Shown piece after piece: positions 17,601-19,255 of a stretch of 19,255 bases of DNA. Made by a program: the position numbers and the translations under genes. Position 1 is the stretch's first letter. Each line of letters opens with the position of its first letter. This DNA is from Chrysochromulina parva (taxonomy: Eukaryota; Haptophyta; Prymnesiales; Chrysochromulinaceae): NCBI GenBank assembly GCA_002887195.1, contig PJAB01000906.1:1-19255 (forward strand), written 5' to 3'. The notes below the pieces were generated by a model. It searched no databases and was not told the DNA's origin. It saw nothing but the letters and a program-made list of their open reading frames with translations.

Positions 17601-17743
17601 CGCGCCTCTTCCCCGAGGATGAGATCGCCGCGCTCATGGCCGAGCCGCCGAGCCCCGGGAGGGCCCGGCCGAGTAGCGCGCGCCCCGCTGCGCCGGCAGT
17701 GGCGCGCCCGCCGCGGCCGCAGTCAGCGACGACGCGATCCTGA
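14672..17743 (+). CDS. RNI-like leucine-rich-repeat protein with coiled coil and large Ala/Gly insertion
   Basis: 1023 aa, ATG at 14672. A poly-Gly tract (20-31) precedes two or three LRRs (about 138-200: YLDLGGNNMG, LTALDLSS). Residues 200-450 are low complexity, including Ala-rich and GAAA-repeat sequence. Ten LRRs of the ribonuclease-inhibitor type follow at 467-758, each with LxxLxLxxNxL/I, such as LQRLDLGHNAIG and LRALELNNNTLG. Residues 790-955 are a charged coiled coil, then a poly-Pro run (958-964) and a C-terminal RPSSARPA/RPPRPQSA tail. LRRs followed by a coiled coil recalls LRRC45-like centriolar proteins, but I cannot assign orthology. Next to a radial-spoke-like gene, a scaffold role in the flagellum is plausible. 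Part of the low-complexity block could be intronic: a GTATGT donor-like site lies at 15392. Confidence 0.72.
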   Translation: MPTAPMPRQPPITEAAAAAGGGGGGGGGGGGAGAPAAVPPLDLDAVPDGVSTLSAASPRLPPRLKPRYATPVSCAERIFNARCKDLSLPPSEQGRARFQDALERALVDDRLTLRASGIGPGAARELAIAIQLSRQPPWYLDLGGNNMGNAGAAHFATLLKQTDSLVWLALPSCGISDTGGAALGDALRTNRSLTALDLSSEPNAARRNTLGRRSTKLSTLLHHRPPPTMPDETSTRDLERVCAPHAPVTAPHAPVTAPLASADGARDGAESTAEAAAAAAATTAAAAAPLAGAASKPVPHHRAPPSVPSRAGAAGAAGAAGAAAGAAAGAAGAAAGAAAGAAAGAAAGAAAGAAATAAAAGAAAGAAGSSAAAPAPPDAPPLAMHRRPPRRAVVQVGGRGSGALATTLGPRSCAGGTGTGSSSIAPTMEADEVAPEGFSEAHREERWETSAEALIALATALALNPVLSILRLGGNSLGAEGIALLAPALLTPHCALSELSLPLNGLRAEGAEVLAVPVASSASLRALDLTANDVGDQGVTALATALIEVTPPAQLAPASLPPADASLVHAGLAELNLCRNGLTGSCTLALARALVRRPHLSCLQLGRNELCDAGAAGLAGALADGCGLRELGLGHNRIGDAGAGALGTALARGRSQLQRLDLGHNAIGDEGATKLAEGLSAGGPPLQVLRLHWNKLGEQAGRALGTALGKLRTLRALELNNNTLGSRAADALLAGVLANVHSGCSQLTHLGLECNVLPYPTLLKIQQAIAGGVKRAKAGRSALAFSRLEVLQEMPQQLEAAKREYAALCRQRAEAQQRVRALTTALDDEKASADEARVHALETALADKQRADRARVALQQLQAALKEKREQWAMQLEQRRKRCALETARVTNLEERFAGELRQLQLDVRIATDTLIGLAEQLQARAARADEREAALIEARAKLNARREELEGRRVPLPPPPPPPTDADVDAVMLTSPRLFPEDEIAALMAEPPSPGRARPSSARPAAPAVARPPRPQSATTRS
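14728..14760 (+). repeat. (AGG)11 microsatellite encoding poly-Gly
   Basis: Eleven AGG units, read in frame as glycine codons GGA, lie near the N-terminus of the LRR protein. Confidence 0.9.
15402..15443 (+). repeat. 21-bp coding tandem duplication
   Basis: Two exact adjacent 21-bp copies (15402-15422 and 15423-15443) encode APHAPVT twice in the LRR protein's low-complexity region. Confidence 0.85.
15605..15777 (+). repeat. GCT/GGC coding minisatellite (12-bp unit GGCGCTGCTGCT)
   Basis: Runs of GGCGCTGCT and GGCGCTGCTGCT encode GAA and GAAA repeats. The tract has no stop in several frames: it reads Ala/Gly in the chosen frame, Leu/Ala in another and Gln/Arg on the minus strand. It therefore creates long spurious open frames around it. 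Confidence 0.9.
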
Positions 17744-17856
17744 CGTCGGCTTAAGACATTTAGTGTTCATACGTTTAAGCTTCCCGTGTGTTCACACTCT
17801 GGCAGACGAGACTTGACTTGACTTGACGAAGCCACGAACCCTGGGCCGACGGTGAG
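17744..17856. other. Short spacer between LRR and ADH genes
   Basis: 113 bp between tandem genes, AT-richer than the coding regions, with a TTGAC pentamer run at 17815-17827. The 3' end of the LRR gene and the ADH promoter must both fit here. Confidence 0.5.
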
Positions 17857-19161
17857 ATGAGAGCCGCGCTTTACCACGAGTTCGGCGGCCCGATCGCGGT
17901 GGCGACGCTGCCTCGGCCAACTGCACCGGCAGGCGGCGTGGTCGTGAAGGTCGAGGCGACCGGGGTATGCCGTTCCGACTGGCACGGCTGGAAAGGGCAC
18001 GACTCTGACATTGTCGACCACGGCTTGCCCTTTGTGCCCGGCCATGAGCTCTCTGGCACCATCGCCGAGGTGGGAGAGGGCGTCACAAAGTTCCGCGTGG
18101 GCGACCGTGTGGCTGTGCCCTTCATCCTCTCCTGTGGCACATGCCGCGAGTGCGCACGTGGACGGGCGACAGTGTGCGAAGCGCAGGCGCAGCCTGGCTT
18201 CACCATGCATGGCTCGTTTGCAGAGTTCGTCGCCCTGCCACGGGCCGAGCGAAACCTGTGCCACCTGCCGGCGCAGGTCACCTTCGCCGAGGCGGCCGCC
18301 CTCGGCTGCCGCTCGACCACCGCGTACCGCGCCGTCATCCAGCGCGGCCGCCTCGAAGCGGGGGAGACGCTCGCTGTGTTTGGCTGCGGGGGGCTCGGGC
18401 TCTCGGCCGTGCTGTGCGCGGTGGCCGTCGGCGCGCGCGTGATCGCCGTGGACGTGAACGCGCCGGCGCGCGCCAAGGCCGAGGCCCTCGGCGCAGTGGC
18501 CAGCATCGACGCCACCCTGGGCGCGGAGCTCGTGCGGCAAGCGGTGCTCGAGTTGACCGACGGCATCGGAGCTGGTGCGATCTCCCTTGATCTCCCTTGA
18601 TCTCCCTTGATTGCCCTTGATTGCCCTTGATTGACCACTTTTAGCTCCTCTCCTCGTAGCAGGTGCGATCTCCCTTGATTGCGCTTGATTGCCCTTGATT
18701 GACCTTCGAGTTGACGAATGGCATCGGAGCAGATGTGACGCTCGACGCGGCGGGCTTCGGGCCGACATGCGAGGCGGCCGTGTGGTGCGTGCGCCGCGGC
18801 GGGCGCGTGGTGCAAGCCGGGCTGCCGATCGGTGACAAGCCGCCCATTGTGCCGATGGCGCGCGTCGCCAACCGCGAGATTGAGATCCTCGGCTCGCACG
18901 GGTTGGATGCGGCGGACATGCCGGCAGTGCTCCAGCTGGTGGCCGAGGGCAAGCTGCGCGTGCGGGACCTCATCGAGCGCGAGGTGACGCTCGAGGAGCT
19001 CTGCCACTCGCTCGCATGCAAGCGCTCAGTACGGCGCTCCCTCCTCCTCCTCTTCACAGGTGACGCTCGAGGCGGGCTGCCGTGCCATCGAGGCGATGGA
19101 GCACACCTCGCCGCTCGGCATCACCGTCGTCATCCCAAGCCTCTGCGCTCCCTGTGAATGA
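17857..19161 (+). CDS. Zinc-dependent alcohol dehydrogenase (MDR family), three exons
   Basis: Exons 17857-18574, 18733-18983 and 19060-19161 join in frame to 356 aa, the usual family length. The ATG at 17857 gives the standard N-terminus. Catalytic zinc ligands are C38 (GVCRSD), H63-E64 (GHELSG) and C151; the structural zinc cysteines are C93, C96, C99 and C107. GDRVAVP follows the family pattern. The dinucleotide-binding loop is VFGCGGLGLSAV (174-185). Splicing gives TDGIGADVTLDAAGF and a C-terminus TLEAGCRAIEAME...GITVVIP, both typical of the family; unspliced reading stops at 18600. It should catalyse reversible alcohol/aldehyde oxidation with NAD(P); the substrate is unknown. The bacterial-like sequence with recently gained-looking introns could mean a transferred gene, but this is inference. 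Confidence 0.88.
18575..18732 (+). other. ADH intron 1 (158 nt) with exon-derived direct repeat and two repeat modules
   Basis: The donor is GAGCTG|GTGCGA at 18575 and the acceptor GGAGCAG|ATGTG ends at 18732. Joining gives GGA GCT GAT GTG, restoring GIGADVTLD. The last 27 nt of the intron (18706-18732) repeat the last 27 nt of exon 1 (18548-18574) with four mismatches, one of which turns GCTG into the acceptor GCAG. Confidence 0.85.
18581..18704 (+). repeat. Two arrays of a TCTCCCTTGA / TTGCCCTTGA decamer inside ADH intron 1
   Basis: Array 1 has five units (18581-18630) and array 2 has three (18669-18698). Each is preceded by GGTGCGA and followed by TTGACC, so the arrays are two copies of one module. 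Minus-strand translation of the arrays produces repetitive spurious peptide. Confidence 0.92.
18984..19059 (+). other. ADH intron 2 (76 nt) bounded by a 15-bp direct repeat
   Basis: The donor is GCGAG|GTGACG at 18984. The acceptor CTTCACAG|GTGACG ends at 19059, preceded by a CTCCTCCTCCTCTT pyrimidine tract. AGGTGACGCTCGAGG is exact at 18982-18996 and 19058-19072. Removal gives the family-typical C-terminus. Confidence 0.85.
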
Positions 19162-19255
19162 GGGTGGGGGCGAGATCGGAGCGAGATCAGAGAGCGAGAT
19201 ATGGGCATCTCAACTGTGCGAGATCGCCTCTCGGGCTCGCGGGGGGGGGGGGGGG
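19162..19255. repeat. GCGAGAT repeats and terminal poly-G run
   Basis: GCGAGAT occurs at about 11-13 bp spacing between 19170 and 19200. A run of 15 G (19241-19255) ends the window, possibly where assembly stopped. Confidence 0.7.

Noticed and set aside
18581..18698. CRISPR-like array
   Set aside because: Decamers are contiguous with no unique spacers, and they sit inside a eukaryotic intron.
17767..19007. Two long minus-strand frames over the ADH gene with NQG/AIKG repeat peptide
   Set aside because: The repeated peptide is the antisense of the intronic decamer arrays; the rest is antisense to ADH.
18699..19157. Separate plus-strand gene after the first ADH frame ends
   Set aside because: It is the middle of the same enzyme; splicing gives one continuous ADH with standard ends. 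Its last 30 codons are read out of frame past intron 2.
1..19255. tRNA, rRNA, transposase or viral genes
   Set aside because: None was recognised by eye on either strand; the repeats seen lack terminal inverted repeats or element-coding capacity.

Overview
The window looks like nuclear DNA of a GC-rich unicellular eukaryote with a flagellum. Three points support this. Two genes can only be read in full by removing GT-AG introns. Several products are eukaryote-specific: a CFAP36 homologue, an RIIa/EF-hand radial-spoke-type protein and a leucine-rich-repeat/coiled-coil protein. Genes are short, dense, on both strands and mostly intronless, with third-position GC bias and many simple repeats. 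The two-domain protein at the left edge has a layout I associate with haptophyte, pelagophyte and other algal proteomes. A haptophyte- or pelagophyte-like alga is my best guess, but this is inference.

Layout. 1-1009 (-): two-domain protein of unknown function, one 79-nt intron, running off the left edge. 1010-3111: mostly non-coding, with a possible gene remnant at 1920-2410 (-). 3112-5445 (-): coiled-coil protein resembling plant SGS3/FDM (XS/XH) RNA-silencing factors. 5642-6793 (-): spermidine-synthase/METTL13-like methyltransferase fold. 7066-8529 (-): MFS transporter with POT-like features. 8760-10193 (+): CFAP36 homologue with added ubiquitin-interacting-type motifs. 10194-11612: non-coding, repeat-bearing. 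11613-12215 (-): small Cys-rich type I membrane protein. 12216-13138: no supported gene. 13139-14533 (-): RIIa plus EF-hand protein, RSP7-like. 14672-17743 (+): LRR/coiled-coil protein with a large Ala/Gly repeat. 17857-19161 (+): zinc-dependent alcohol dehydrogenase in three exons. The window ends in a run of 15 G.

Gene relations. There is no operon. Two head-to-head pairs share short spacers: MFS/CFAP36 (230 bp) and RSP7-like/LRR (138 bp). CFAP36 and the RSP7-like protein point to the axoneme, and the LRR/coiled-coil protein may belong with them.

Most striking observation: both introns of the alcohol dehydrogenase gene are bounded by direct repeats of exon sequence (27 bp imperfect; 15 bp exact), and the left-edge gene's intron has a 7-bp one. 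This fits recent intron gain by tandem duplication or introner-type insertion. The first ADH intron also holds two copies of a module starting GGTGCGA followed by decamer repeats, with a perfect AG|GT junction between them that could act as a recursive splice point. The XS/XH-like protein is the second highlight.
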